Shown: positions 31,896 through 44,056, numbered from the stretch's first letter. The stretch is 64,000 nt of DNA from Rhipicephalus microplus (GCF_043290135.1 NC_134700.1:245215039-245279038), one strand, 5' to 3'. The notes: generated from the letters alone by a model not told the origin. Translations and numbers: made by a program.

Positions 31896-32137
31896 ATTGG
31901 GCACGTGCATTTTTTTTGTCATCTGACAGCGATCATTTAGCATATCCCTTAGGCGTATCAGCCGGGGGAGAGGGGGGGGGGGCAAGGAGAACACGTGTGC
32001 CTCACTCACAAGAATTAGGGGGCTGAGCCCCCCTCCTCCCTTTCGACAATGGTCACTATTGGATAAACGCTGGGAAAACTAACTGAGGCGAACTTTTCCT
32101 TTACCACAGTAATCACACAATTATATCGTTCGGTTTG

Positions 32138-32322
32138 ACTGATTGATTGATTGATTGATTAATTGATTGATTGATTGATTGATATGTGGGATTTAACGTC
32201 CCAAAACCACCATATTATTATGACAGATGCCGTAGTGGAGGACTCTGGTCATTTTGACCACCTGGCGTTCTTCAACATGCACCCGAATATGAGCCCACGG
32301 GCCTACAGCTTTGGCGCCTCCA
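32138..32322 (-). mobile_element. SINE fragment lacking the tRNA head
   Basis: Long GATT tail (about 32,138-32,181) and body of the Ruka-like SINE on the minus strand. It breaks off at GCCTCCA before the tRNA part, so it is 5' truncated. Confidence 0.85.
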
Positions 32323-33715
32323 TAATTATATTATTTCGAGGAAATGAAAATGTTACGAGTGGACGTTTTAATATAGTCAAGTTTTTCCACCATTTCCTCT
32401 GTGACAATTTTTTAATGAGCTCTTTGTGGTACGGGCTTCGTATATGCGGCGCTTTCGCGCCTTTTGCTGTAGTATTGCAGAGCAGGCTAGCGCTCTAAAG
32501 GGGCCCCATAGCATTACATCATTTGTTCATGCTTTTATTTTACCGTGACTGGCAGACGAAGCTATACATATGGGAACGAGCAAACTTTTCATCGACCAGT
32601 CAAAGCATTCGCTGCTTCTGGAAAGTAACTTTTTTTTTCATCGAAAAGAAATAGAACCACCGCTGCTCAGTCTAAGCTGCTGTGAGCCGATGAGTGTTGC
32701 GAATTTTTTTTATGTTTTAGCTTTGCCGTACCGGAAGCGCCAAAAAAAAAGCTTTCCACTTTAAATTTTGATAAACTTGCTCAGCCTTGCCTACAGTAAC
32801 TTGGAGCGATGGCGGCACCTTGCGCATTGGCGACGAATAAAGCTACGGACTCCAGCACAGTTGGAAGCTCAGCTTTTAAGCCTGCCCTGCAACATCACCA
32901 GGAAGAAGGTGGAAGACCATGGTTTTTACCACTATGAAGGCTTAATTAAGAGTCGAGCCAGTTGGTTGGTTGATTTTCATTTCTCTTCAATTGTCTTTTT
33001 ACTTCTTAAAATTTAACGCGGACAGCAAAGAAGCACACGTGCAGCGTTCCTTCGTTCTCTCTCTTCGTCTCTTTCTCAGAAAAGGTGAGCTCGCAAAATG
33101 CACATGCGCACAAGCTAGCGCATAGTGATAATATTTTGTTATACTAATATTATTACATCTCGCCAACTGCTATAAGTAGCCTCTGCTAGTGTCATCGGCA
33201 GCTAGCCTATTTGAATTACATTTTAAATGAGATGCTTTGCGGCAACTCCAAAAAGCCTTAGGTAATATTCAGCTTCTTAATGCGGTGTTTAATGTGTATG
33301 CACTGTAATGAACACCACGACATTTCATAGATTAGTTACGTCATGTAACAAGCAGCCAACTTTATGGCAGTCTGAAATTTCGAAATGTCGAAGAACCAAT
33401 GGCAAACAATATGCCGTATTGAAAATATTTCATTCTCTTATGTATTGCGTGGTCGTGCAGAAGTGGTCATTACGCGATGAATCGTTTTCGCGTCATTGGT
33501 GCCTCGCGTAACGAGCTGCTGCTGTGGGCATGACACAGCATATTTAGGCCAATCATATACAGATAACGACCAATTCGAAAGCAAGTAATGAAAGGTAGTT
33601 TAATGTAAGAGTACATACGCAATGCTTATCTCCTCGCTATAAATTTAAATCGCTGTCATTTTAACCATACTCACTTTGCACCAACTTGATGCCTGCATTT
33701 CACAAAGTAGATTCA
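32323..33715. other. No recognised feature
   Basis: AT-rich sequence without a domain or repeat that I can name. Confidence 0.45.
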
Positions 33716-33790
33716 AGACCTTGCATGGTTTAGTGGTAAAATACATGAATGCCCACGTAGTGCTTAGGTTGGATTCCTGCTAAGATCCTG
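33716..33790 (+). repeat. tRNA-like sequence, probable SINE head
   Basis: TGGTTTAGTGGTAAAATAC resembles an A box and TTAGGTTGGATTCCTG a B box about 35 bp later, followed by a T-rich run. Likely a tRNA-derived SINE of another family. Confidence 0.38.
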
Positions 33791-34079
33791 ATGTTTATTT
33801 TTTGCAGTCGTCGGATCAACGCTGCCGAGGCCGGATTTTTTAAAGGTTCTCCCGTTTAAATTACTGACGACTGTTGTTGTCGCTTTTAGGTAAATACAAA
33901 CTTTAAGGTGCATATCTGCATGATGCAGAGCGTGGTGTACGGGTATGTGAAACACAGGACTGAAATAAAGAGCTTCATGACGAACACGACATGGTTTTCA
34001 TGTTATTTATGTCCGAACCAGACACACATGTCTATCTTGATCTGCAGAACATCGAAGAGAAAGAGAACGAACGCAGGGG

Positions 34080-34319
34080 GCCCCGCCGCGGTGGTCTAGT
34101 GGCTAAGGTACTCGGCTGCTGACCCGCAGGTCGCGGGTTCGATTCCCGGCTGCGGCGGCTGCATTTCCGATGGAGGCGGAAATGTTGTAGGCCCGTGTTC
34201 TCATATTTGGGTGCACGTTAAAGAACCCCAGGTGGTCTAAATTTCCGGAGCCCTCCACTACGGCGTCTCTCATAATCAAAGGTGGTTTTGGGACGTTAAA
34301 CCCCACAAATCAATCAATC
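34080..34319 (+). mobile_element. tRNA-derived SINE (Ruka-like), full length, young
   Basis: Near-consensus copy with intact A and B boxes and a short AATC tail. A perfect 13-bp duplication, ACGAACGCAGGGG, flanks it at 34,067-34,079 and 34,320-34,332. Confidence 0.94.
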
Positions 34320-34340
34320 ACGAACGCAGGGGAAACCACG

Positions 34341-34874
34341 TTAAAGCAGAAACGAAAGCTCCTCTTTTATGAAAGCTGGCCAGCATCTCCATTGTTTCGT
34401 CAGTTCGATTAACGCAGTAGCTGTGAATATCGTACCTTTGAAACGTAAGCGTTTTTGCAGCAGTTGTCTATCTTGGAAGTTCTTCTGGACTGGCGATGTT
34501 GACTCTTCGTTCTGTAACAGCTGGCTGTTCACGGGGAGTGGGGGGGGGCGAGGTGGTTCCCACCCCGATGCCGATGGTGGCACGGCAAAGCGGTGTTGCT
34601 CGTATGGCCAGCGAGCAGTGGTGGCCATGGTGCTCAGGTGGTAGCCCCGTCGCTGGACGCGCTCGACTGTCCGGGACATGGCATCAGGACTGCCAGAGGG
34701 CACCCAACTTGGTCCCTCGGGGCACCAGCAACAACCGGATACCTTCTGCTGATCCTGCTGCCGCGGTACGTGCGAATGTAGACAAGAAACTTGGTCACCA
34801 CTGAGGCCTGCAGCCTCTGATGAAATAAAATAGTCCGTAACGAGACCCTGCAACTCTTTGCCCAGTAGCTTCAT
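34341..34874 (-). CDS. Possible coding exon, unrecognised
   Basis: An open frame of 177 codons on the minus strand covers a GC-rich island (about 34,490-34,780). Its middle part (GYHLSTMATTARWPYEQHRF, then a Pro-rich stretch ending PPPLPVNSQLL) uses mostly G/C-ending codons, as tick exons do. The plus strand is also open for about 100 codons, so GC content alone could explain both. I recognise no domain. It may be an exon of an unseen gene or a transposon fragment. Confidence 0.25.
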   Translation of the reverse strand: MKLLGKELQGLVTDYFISSEAAGLSGDQVSCLHSHVPRQQDQQKVSGCCWCPEGPSWVPSGSPDAMSRTVERVQRRGYHLSTMATTARWPYEQHRFAVPPSASGWEPPRPPPLPVNSQLLQNEESTSPVQKNFQDRQLLQKRLRFKGTIFTATALIELTKQWRCWPAFIKEELSFLL

Positions 34875-36190
34875 TAAATGAGTTCATCGCCTCACGAATA
34901 AAGTGCCGCAAAAACTTTTTTTTAGAATGCGCCAAGTGTCAGCGCGGATACAGAGATTTATCGCACGCTCTAAGCACTTTGTTCTCAGCAAGCGCGCTGA
35001 AAGCTAAGAAGGAGGGTGAGAAGGCGATGACAAGCAGACCAGAAGTTACGTCTGTTCGTCAGCGCACGCCATAACCTTGAGCAATAATATGGAAACACGG
35101 GCTAGTTCCGGTACTAAACCTCGAGCACTTAACTTCTTTTTTTATTACGACGCACGGCTTACATTCAGCGGCTTACTTTTGGCCACTTATCATGGCCAAA
35201 GCGGGAGATGCATCAACGTTCGCCTTCGGGAAGACGAACGCTCATTATCAGACTCAAAGCCGTGCTCCTTCGCCACTCATTGTCACGAATGTGGCTGCGT
35301 ACCTTTCTTCAACGACACAACGATACTGTCAAATTCTTTTTTTAAAAAAATCAGTTAACAGGAGAAGTGATTCAAAGCTTCCACAACCGACAGAAAAACG
35401 ATAAGTGTGTCAGCATGCCGTCAATTGCGCTGAGCAACGCAGAATTCAGCTATCTTTTTAGCACCTGCAGAAGATGATACCAATGTATATATATTTTTCC
35501 CTTGCTTGCGCCGGGTGCGGGCGTATTGCTGTTTGTTTATTGTTTGCATTTTTTGCTAAGTTTCATTTCACCTATATATCAGTTGTTCTTTCCAAGTAAA
35601 TGTTAGTTGCGAGTCAGCGCCTGTCTGTGTCATTTTACTTTGTCGTCGTCTCGTGTGCGCTGTTCAACCAAAATGAGCCCCTAATGGCGGTCACTATATG
35701 CGTCTGAAGTCGGCGCCGGTAGTTAACGCACGGGCGCCGCGCCATCGTGCACGTAAAGTTGGCTTCGCCACGTGAAATTAACCATTCATCGTCACTCTGC
35801 ACCACGTGACAGTGCTCGCCGAATAGCGGCGTGAGCGGCGGTAGGAAAATATATGCGCAGCTCTGCTACCTAAAGGTAGCATATACACTAACTCTAGATG
35901 AGACCACCCAATGCCATCTAAATAATTTCAGGCCTGCTCACTGTGTCGGTCACGGGCTCTGACGTCACTCCGTTTTGACCAGTGTGTCTCGCTGCACCGA
36001 TGTGCCTACGCTGGCTCTCGTGGCTCGACAACCATGGATTGCCAAGCTCGACGAAAGTTTCCGTGGCGTGCTAGTGTTCTTGTTGGCGACTTGAGAAGAC
36101 CATATTTTTCAGTGTCTGAAGTGCAGCGTGGATGTGTGCTGCGTTTTGTGCGCTGGATATTCACAATCTTTACGGCTGGAAAACTGAACG

Positions 36191-36350
36191 GTTGGGCGAT
36201 GCTGTGTGGCTAATTGTCGCGTCAAAGGGACCGATACTGCGAGTGTCCTCGTTTCCTAAGGGCAACTGAAGAACGAAATGGGGGCGCGTCGTTCGTCAAG
36301 CTGACGTCATCATCCGTCCTCTTCATGAAACGAAAGGTACAGGGTTGTCC
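36191..36350 (+). pseudogene. THAP-domain-like relic
   Basis: One frame starts GRCCVANCRVKGTDTASVL; after a 1-base shift the text continues SFPKGN, stop, RTKWGRVVRQADVI. This resembles the N-terminal THAP zinc finger: paired Cys, then an SFP-type motif, then a conserved Trp in RxxW. The later C-x2-H pair is not seen. With one frameshift and one stop it is not functional. It could derive from a THAP gene or a P-like transposase. Confidence 0.42.
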
Positions 36351-37194
36351 ACTCTTAGTACGAACACCATGCCGCGTGGCATCGCTCCGCGGTGCGCCAG
36401 CGCTAGCGCTGCGGCCGCGCATTCAAGTTTACCGACGCAGGCGCACTAGAGCGTAGAGGAGGGCTTCGTTCCGACTGAAAGCGCGGAGCATGCCATGCCT
36501 GTTTTGCGTGAAGCAAACTTAAAGCACCTGAGAAACCATGAATGTTGCAGGAAAGCGGGTTTAGCTCAGCACCACGTGTTGTATAGTTACGGTATTTTTT
36601 AGAAGTGGGTGATCCCTCTTGTTTCTGTACAAGCTAAGGCGTGTTAAAGTGCGAAAGCGTGAAGAGAGCCACCCAGGCGAACACCCCTATGAAAGGCAGA
36701 ATGCGCTTTACTCGAGCATAGTATTAACGTTGCAAAGGCGTCGTGCACTGATTCAGTAGAGAAGAGTGTAGATATTACTAGTAAACTGTATTCAACGCAT
36801 TTTATCCGCCGACAATCGGCTCACACCACACGCAATGAAGCGCCGCTACGTGTATTGATACACGCGCCGCCAACCGTCTATCCACACTTTCGCTGGGATG
36901 GTGCTGCCACTTATAGCCCAATCTTGCCGCGAATAGGCTGGACCAATTTCGGAGGTAGCACGACCATAGGTGAAGTTCAGAAAGATTTAGGACCAGGGCA
37001 ATCAAATAATTGAATGAGAACGTCAATGAAGTGATAAAACAAGTGTATCATTAGAGCATACAAGTTTGCCTGTGCTCTCCTTAAGATTGTCTAAAAATGC
37101 CAAGGTATCAAGGTGTCTAAAGTTATCAAGGTGTCTAAATGCATCAAGGGGCCTGTGCTGCGGGTACGGGTAGAAGACACTGCCGCACGTCCTC

Positions 37195-37330
37195 TGTCGG
37201 TGCATGCCGCAAGGTCGGGCCATGACAGAGCGCCACAACGCCATCGTCGCGCGCCTTAGCGGGAGACACATGGTGCGATTTGGCATCCGATGCGGCGTAC
37301 GGCTGTTCACGACACATGGGGCGAACGGGC
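37195..37330. repeat. Repeat fragment similar in inverse to 38,630-38,700
   Basis: GAGACACATGGTGCGA and CGTACGGCTGTTC occur here in plus orientation and in minus orientation near 38,630-38,680. This suggests two pieces of one repeat family, perhaps the R2-like LINE noted at 38,640. Confidence 0.35.
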
Positions 37331-37930
37331 CATGTGTCGTTCGGCCAATACGGCCGCCTCAGGTTGCCCGCTCAGAAGACATAATATCCTCTTTGTTAAG
37401 CGCAAAATAAAGAAGCTCACGTAGCAATGCCTTGTTGTCTAATAACATAGGCAACAAAGCTGCGCCTTCGCAAGCGACAAACATCGACACAGCCCTCATT
37501 CATTATCGACTCCGAGCGTAGGCCTAGCAAGGCCGACGGTCTCGGTAGAGCCGCTCTCTTTCCAACGTGAGCTCATTGTCGAGCGCTTCTTTTTACCAAC
37601 ACGATAAAAACTCGTACACTTATATGACGCTTTCACCCGTGCAACTGGTTTAATCGACGGCCCCGATGTAAAAAGCAAAGGTGGGAACGAAGCGGGCTGG
37701 TTCACCGAGACCGCTGGTACCACTGTTTGTTTACCTGCGAAATGGGCTTCCATCACGGCTCATATTGTCGTTGGTTCAGAAACGGGCGTTGCCTTGCAAA
37801 AATAGCACGATTCAAGCATCACTTTATTCAATCATGAGTTATTTCATGTCAGCAACAGTATATGTAATGTTTTTGATGCCACTGACAACGGCGATATCGA
37901 AAAATACAAGGGCGTTCAGATCGGCGAGGC

Positions 37931-38480
37931 TGGATGGATGGATGGATGTGGCTGTACCGTTTAGATCGGGTGGCGGCTAACGCCACGTAGCTGTAATACT
38001 TAGCGAATTAACCATTAGATTTATCTTTTTTTTTCCTTTAAATAGTAAAGTTGGACTGGTACTTTGCAGTGAAGGGTCCAATTTTCACTCGTGCCTTGAC
38101 TTTAGCCACCAATAAGATAACCTCCTTCTAGTTAATTCTACCCGCTTAAAGTCTATTTTGCCCTCCCTGTCCCTAAACCCCAGTGCTTTGAAAAACTCTC
38201 ATCATCCTGAACAATAGAGTGAAGCCCTTTACAGAACATTATCAAGTGTTCGGCAGCTTCTTCTTCCTCTCCACACGCACTGCATACTGTGTCTACCCCT
38301 TCGTATTTGGCCCGATATGTCTTGGTTCGCAATACTCCCGTCCTGGCCTCAAACAGTAGAGAACTACCCCGAGTATTATCATAGATCCTTTCCTTGGCAA
38401 TTTCCTGCTTAAAAGTTCGATAAATCTCAAGTGCGGACTTCTTAATCATGCCAATTCTCCACATGTCAGTCTCCGTCGTA
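37931..38480 (-). mobile_element. 5'-truncated non-LTR retrotransposon (LINE) 3' end
   Basis: A minus-strand frame (38,153 to about 38,475) ends with CSACGEEEEAAEHLIMFC, the Cys-Cys-His-Cys finger found at the end of the reverse transcriptase protein in I/Jockey-like LINEs. The upstream part (TETDMWRIGMIKKSALEIYR) also looks LINE-like. The 3' untranslated region runs left and ends in a CATC/TGGA tail at about 37,931-37,949. Most of the element is missing. Confidence 0.6.
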
Positions 38481-38639
38481 AGGCAGAAACTTACGACGGC
38501 GCCCACCTGTGGCGCCCCTTGTCACGCTCCCGCGCTGACATTGGCTGCGGCCGCGGCTACTGCACGCGCGGCGTGGGAATCGTCGCCGCATGCTTTTGGA
38601 CGCCTGTCGGATGTGGCTGTTGGCACGAACAGCCGTACG

Positions 38640-38830
38640 GCAAATCGCATTCGAATTCGCACCATGTGTCTCTCGCGGCCCTTGGGCGGTACACCATCTT
38701 CGGAGAGAACCAGCAGATCGGCGTGTCCTGCTTGCGGCCTGACCTGGTCCTGGCCAGTGGTGAGGAGACCCTGTTCCTGGACGTCTGCTGTCCCTCCGAC
38801 GGTCGTGTTCGCCACGAGTTGAGCTGCAAA
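38640..38830 (+). mobile_element. Fragment of an R2-like LINE (restriction-like endonuclease)
   Basis: The plus frame within 38,519-38,914 contains LRPDLVLASGEETLFLDVCC. This resembles the PD...(D/E)xK-type endonuclease of R2/NeSL-like elements (RPDxV ... xxxxDV). No neighbouring reverse transcriptase is seen. AATAAA occurs downstream at about 39,097. Confidence 0.42.
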
Positions 38831-39537
38831 CACTACCTGCGCACAATAAAGAAACTTCGCATAAGTGACAGGATTGCCACTTCAACGAACCATTTACAGA
38901 TAGGTGTTGTGTAAATAGTTTTAAACCAAGAAGCAACCCACGTTTGATTTGTTGTACACCTTTACAGAATTACTAACACCATTAACTGTTATAGCCCTTA
39001 TGTTCAGGGTTCTTACTGTTCACACTTTTATTGTCGTTTTTAGATGTTTTCTTTCTCGTAACCCATTATGATGTTGTATTGTAAATTATATTTGAATAAA
39101 CTTTGCTCTATTAGAAGAAATGTTGTCACATGCACTTGTTAAGCGTGGTTTGCATTTTTATTGGGTGCGTATGCACAAAGACACACATTGTTCCCGCGAG
39201 TCAAACGAATGTTCACAATTCAAGCAAACCAGCTCAAGTGTGCACGCCAGACCCGGTAGAGGCCACAGTGCACACTTGAGCAGCCTCTTCTCGTAAGACA
39301 GACCTGCTCGAGAGCTTCGGGTCAACCATGCGGCTCCTCTTTGTCAATACGGGTACCAATATGGACCTGTTGGTTCTTTGTAAACTAGTTTGTCGCATAG
39401 CGCGGAAAAAGAAGCAGGGACAGAGAAGTATGGGACGTACACAAGCGCTACGAACACAATCGCTCGTGTTCGTCTTGTACTTCTTCTGTGCCCCTGTTTT
39501 GTTTGTTTTTAAGGCCGAAGCTTTTTACGCCGCGAGC

Positions 39538-39539
39538 CG

Positions 39540-39599
<60 letters not shown>

Positions 39600-39640
39600 C
39601 ACGACGACGACGACGTCCCGTGTCGTCGTCGTAGTAGCAG
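39538..39640. repeat. (ACT)n(ACG)n microsatellite with hairpin
   Basis: ACT repeats (39,541-39,599) change to ACG repeats and are followed by GTCGTCGTCGTAGTAG, so the end can fold back on itself. Confidence 0.85.
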
Positions 39641-39677
39641 ACAGTTTCATTGCATTGCATGTCAATAAAAACGGTGT

Positions 39678-39815
39678 CACAGCATATCCACGGAGTTAAT
39701 GATGATGAGTTGGGCGAAGCGCCCATCAGTACGTCCGTGCGTTTGTACGTGTGTCCATGCGTCCGTCCGCCCGATTCACCCCACTCGTCATCATTCACCT
39801 CGTGGATATTGTGTG
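39678..39815. mobile_element. 138-bp TIR element, compact member of the GGGCGAAGC family
   Basis: The left terminus starts CACAGCATATCCACGGAGTT (39,678-39,714) and is mirrored by the right terminus ending CCTCGTGGATATTGTGTG (39,779-39,815): about 37 bp with roughly seven mismatches. Inside are GGGCGAAGC and a short TCCG-rich core. No clear target duplication. It is the only copy in the window with both inverted ends. Confidence 0.6.
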
Positions 39816-40239
39816 ATTTTTCTGCGCTATGCTACAAGCCACTTTACGACTTCCATGTTGATTCCGAACATCACGCACAAATCGTATGTCGTATTATCGG
39901 TGCTTTTCTTGAACACTTGGAGCATCAAACCATCAGAGTTGGTGCGAAGTTATCTGTCGTGATTCAGTATAAAACATCCAGGAAATATGACGTGTCACCC
40001 AAAGAACAAAATAATGTTCGATGGGTTGGTTGCCATGTCTCTCTGAACCAAGTTGGTGCGCGCATGTCTTAACATGGCCGAGTGGTGCAAAAAGGAGGAG
40101 ACGCAAGGTTGCCCTTTCGGTGCTTTCTCTTTAACTCTTAGATTACACTCGGTCAAAACGACGTGAGGACATTGCAGTGCACTCTGTGAAGACATTACGG
40201 TACAGAGCACACATTCTAATTTCTTGAGGCCCCGTCTTT

Positions 40240-41600
40240 AATGGCAAAGTGAAGGGGCGCAGCTTGAGGAAACGTTTTTGCTGTTTGACGTATGTACATG
40301 CTGCGTATGCTGCAAAGCACGCTTCGGTGATGGACAGTAGTAGGTAGGTATTATATATACAAAAAAGAATCTGTAGGTTAATGTGACGGGTCAGGAAACA
40401 TTACCGCTGTGTACGGACTTGCAGCAACAAGGGCGAAGCATTGAGTCTCTGTTCTTCTAGTGCGAGGGACGTGGTAGAGTCGAAAGACTTAGCTGCTGAA
40501 ATAAAGGCGCTCTATGCTGCCATACGAAAGCAACGAAAAACTGTAACATTTACGACACAAAGAGCGACGACGTGAGAGCACACAATGCAACTGAAGTCAA
40601 GTTCTGTACGGGTGGAAAAGGTCAGACTCGGAAGTGGCACCACGCCAGAGCAAGTGAATTGGAAAGGATTGGCCACTCGAGCATGGAAGCAACCGAGTGA
40701 TCTATAATGCAGGGAGCCACGTCCACTGCCACGGAAAGAAAAGGTCCGACCGGGTACGCAACAGAACAACACCGACGTCGCCGTACCGGCTTTATGCTCC
40801 CTGCTATGGTGAAACTCCGTGTGTTTCTCAATTGAGCCTCGAAGCACGATGATCAACGAGGTGCCGACGTCGGCTGAGCAAAGCCCCCTTATGTTCGCGT
40901 CAAGCGAGTGGATGTAGGCAAATTGCTTGAAACAAAATTGTGCAAATACGTATATATCACCGCTAGTCGCTACTCGTACGATTTCATTGTGTCTTCGATA
41001 GATCGACGCGCCAATCATGACTTTGTTTAGCGCTTGGTGAGGCTCTGAGCGCTATTTGAGAACGACTTCTTACGTCCTGTATTTGGAGAACCAGAACAAT
41101 CAATACCAGGACATGACGAAACAAAGAAAGTACACCAATAAATTAAAATTTTGGAAGGCAACGACAAAAAATTTGAGAATTAACCAATGTTTTTTTCAGG
41201 TACCTGGAAATTTGAAAAGGGCAGTTTATTTTCTTTTAATGAAATTGAAAATAAACGAAGGAATTGTTGTGATCGTTACTTGGACAAGGCTACCCCTTTC
41301 CACTTGATTGTTACAAATAAGGAGTAGAAGAAACTAGCATATATGCTTATATGCAGTCCTACATAGGCGAGTGCAAGAGTTCTCATATGGGAAGAACAAA
41401 CACGTAGCCGGCAGGTTCACTTTTAAATATATTACGCTCATTGGTGGTCACGAATCTTTCTTTCCTCGAAAAAGCGTTGCAGCACCTTAATTGCTTTGCC
41501 ATTTATCTTACATGGCCATAGACCTAGTATTTTATCCAACGCAAACGGTCGTTCGATATCTAGCATATGGAGTTCCTGTTCTAGTCGCATTCGGTGTGTG
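40240..41600. other. No recognised feature
   Basis: Nothing I can name. The minus frame 40,512-41,018 lacks domains and coding character. Confidence 0.4.
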
Positions 41601-41609
41601 TCGTGTTTC

Positions 41610-41693
41610 GGCGACGCCGAAGCCGAAGAAGAACCCTCTTTTTCTATTGAAACATCAATAGAAAAAAAAACGTATTTTTTTTTCGGCGTCGCC
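41610..41693. repeat. Short hairpin with 12-bp outer arms
   Basis: GGCGACGCCGAA (41,610-41,621) and TTCGGCGTCGCC (41,682-41,693) are exact inverses. A second inner stem is TCTATTGA / TCAATAGA. It may be a small MITE or a structured RNA; there are no other copies in the window. Confidence 0.5.
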
Positions 41694-42120
41694 TTGAGTC
41701 CCGCTGTCCGGACCATTTTTTATGCATGTAGCTGCAAGCCAATTAGCAGACTAAATGAAGGACCTTCAAAGCGCACACAAAGTCTGACTTACCACTCATC
41801 CAGTCAGCCAAGCTGCACGGCTCGAGAGTGGCGGTACATAAAATGTCTACACACAGACTTGACCCTACGGAAGTCTCAGTTCTCGGGTTCGGCTTAGCTT
41901 TAACGCTGTATTTCCCCTCGTAAGACGTCCCATAAGTAAGGTGACCTGTACTGCAGGACTCGTCAACTAAGCCAGTGATTATCAGTCACACCGAAATGAA
42001 GCCCGCACCGGCGTTACAGTTGCAGCGAAGCAAGTTTGATTCTTTACCACTGAAGAGCGCTATCCTGTGGAACCACTTCGTGAAAACACGGTCACTCTCA
42101 CAGCTGACAATAACAATAAC

Positions 42121-42352
42121 ATCTGGTATTTAAAGTCCCAAAGCCATGATATGATTATGAGACACGCCGTAGTGGTGGGCTCCGGAGATATCCACCACCT
42201 GAGGTTCTTGAACGTGCGCTGACATTGCACAGTACACATGCCTCGAAGCATTTTATCCTCAATCGAAAAGTGACAGCCGCATCCGGCATCGAACCTGCAA
42301 CCATCGCATTAGCAGCCGGGCACTGTAATCGCTACACCACTGCGGCGGACAC
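42121..42352 (-). mobile_element. Diverged SINE, second subfamily
   Basis: Related to the Ruka-like SINE at its 3' half (CTCCGGAGATATCCACCACC, GATTATGAGA) but with a different middle (ACACATGCCTCGAAGCATTT). The tRNA-like head is degraded. Confidence 0.62.
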
Positions 42353-42439
42353 CCGACAACCGGAGCTCAAGGAACAAACAAGGAATCTTTTCATTGTCTA
42401 ATACTAGAACAATCAGAACCGGTATTATTACTTCTCGGG

Positions 42440-42600
42440 TTTTAACAACACGAAGCTACGTAATGATTATAAGTGACACCGCAATGGAGGACTACGGAAA
42501 TTTCTACCGCTTCGTGTTTCTTAACTCGCACTTAATTCTAAGCACACATGCCTCGAGGCATTTTAGCCACCATCGATATGGCGGCCGTCGGGTCTAAAGT
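42440..42600 (-). mobile_element. Old SINE fragment, second subfamily
   Basis: Shares ACACATGCCTCGAGGCATTTTA and the preceding body with 42,121-42,352, in the same orientation. More decayed and without a clear head or tail. Confidence 0.5.
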
Positions 42601-44056
42601 CGAGCACCATGACAAATGGACAGCCAGGCTCGCTAACCAGATATAGTTACACGCAATACACATTAAACCTTCAAAGACATTTGGTGTCGTTACACGTGAT
42701 ATGCTTATCTATAAACCCTCAGCCTTCAGCGTCAATTATAGCATGCGCATACTGAATAAAGACAGCCTTTCACAGACAGACTATGCTCGTGTTGCCACAA
42801 TGTACAATTTTGACTACCAACCGTTTTGTTCCGAGAGACCAAATCCTAGGCCCGCTAACTTTTCCGGGAATTTTGGTGAAAATCTCAAATACTGCACGCG
42901 GCATTCGAACATCTCTTAGTATGATGAATGTACAAAAACTTTAAAGTGAAAAAAAGTCAGCATATGAGGTGTGAATCATGTAGCCGCATGCTGTGCTGCT
43001 ACTTCTGTAAAGTATGCGCGCTCACGCATGGAAACATCACTTCGTCTTGAAATCTGCTTAACTAGCCCTACTAACTTTTCGAGCTCATGTTTCAAACTTG
43101 AGACAACTTTATGAAAAAGAACTCCTCCTAAATATACCAAGAATATTATTCTGCGAGCGTACTTTTACGCGTACGAAGTTCGGTGAAGCCAATCTCGAAC
43201 CTCAGGTGTACCGGCTTTGACAGCCCTGCGTTACCGTGCGAGGACGCTAGACTCGCCGTGAAATGAAGAGAAAGCTTCTACGGATCACGCGAGTTTTTTT
43301 ACGACTGCCAGTATCTCCGACGAAGCGTTCTTTTATATTCGCTGCATGAGAGCACTTTAGTCGAATCCTGCGTTCGTACCCTTTATCAAATATTTCTACC
43401 GTCAGAACAAAATACTCCAGGAAGAAGAATATTTGATTTGTGATATAAGTTCAGACGTGGTTTCACAGTCGACACAGGGACGCTTTTTTTTTAAGAAGAG
43501 ACCTTTTTAGTGTAATTTTGCTCGCGTTCGTTCACTATTCCCTCCTTACGCGAAACTTGTATCACACAGGGAGCGTTGTAGCGCGGGATATACAGCAAGA
43601 GGGATGTGGTTCTTATGAGAAGTGATATGGTGGACGCTTTTCTTACTTGAGCCAGTGCCCGTTTGGATAAATGCCGTAAGATGAGCTCTCCTCTCCTGTC
43701 TATTTTTCGTGGCCGGCCGTGCATTTCGTTTTACGTGCATGGCATTTTTTCTTGCAGGTTCGATACATACGATTGTACAGCAAAGCAGTGAAACCCTGTA
43801 TAGGGCGTTTTAGGGAGGAAAGCAACAGAAAAGCAGGGAGCATAACAAGATAAACGTCTGTTTGAATACACCACTTTGGAGGAGCGGGCAAGGTCGAGAC
43901 TGGGAGAAAGAGGAGGTGAGCAATAACTTCGCTGGGCTACAGTACAGCAGTCAGAGGCCTTCACACGAGCGCGTGGTCTTCAAAAAGCACGAAAGTTCAT
44001 TCACTGTCTCCTGGGCCGACGAGCGATGGACACGGGCAGCTGCTCTCCAGCAGCGC
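42601..44056. other. No recognised feature
   Basis: No coding signal or named repeat seen up to the G run at 44,057-44,074. Confidence 0.4.

Noticed and set aside
40512..41018. 168-codon minus-strand frame
   Set aside because: No recognisable domain, and codon use does not differ from the surroundings.
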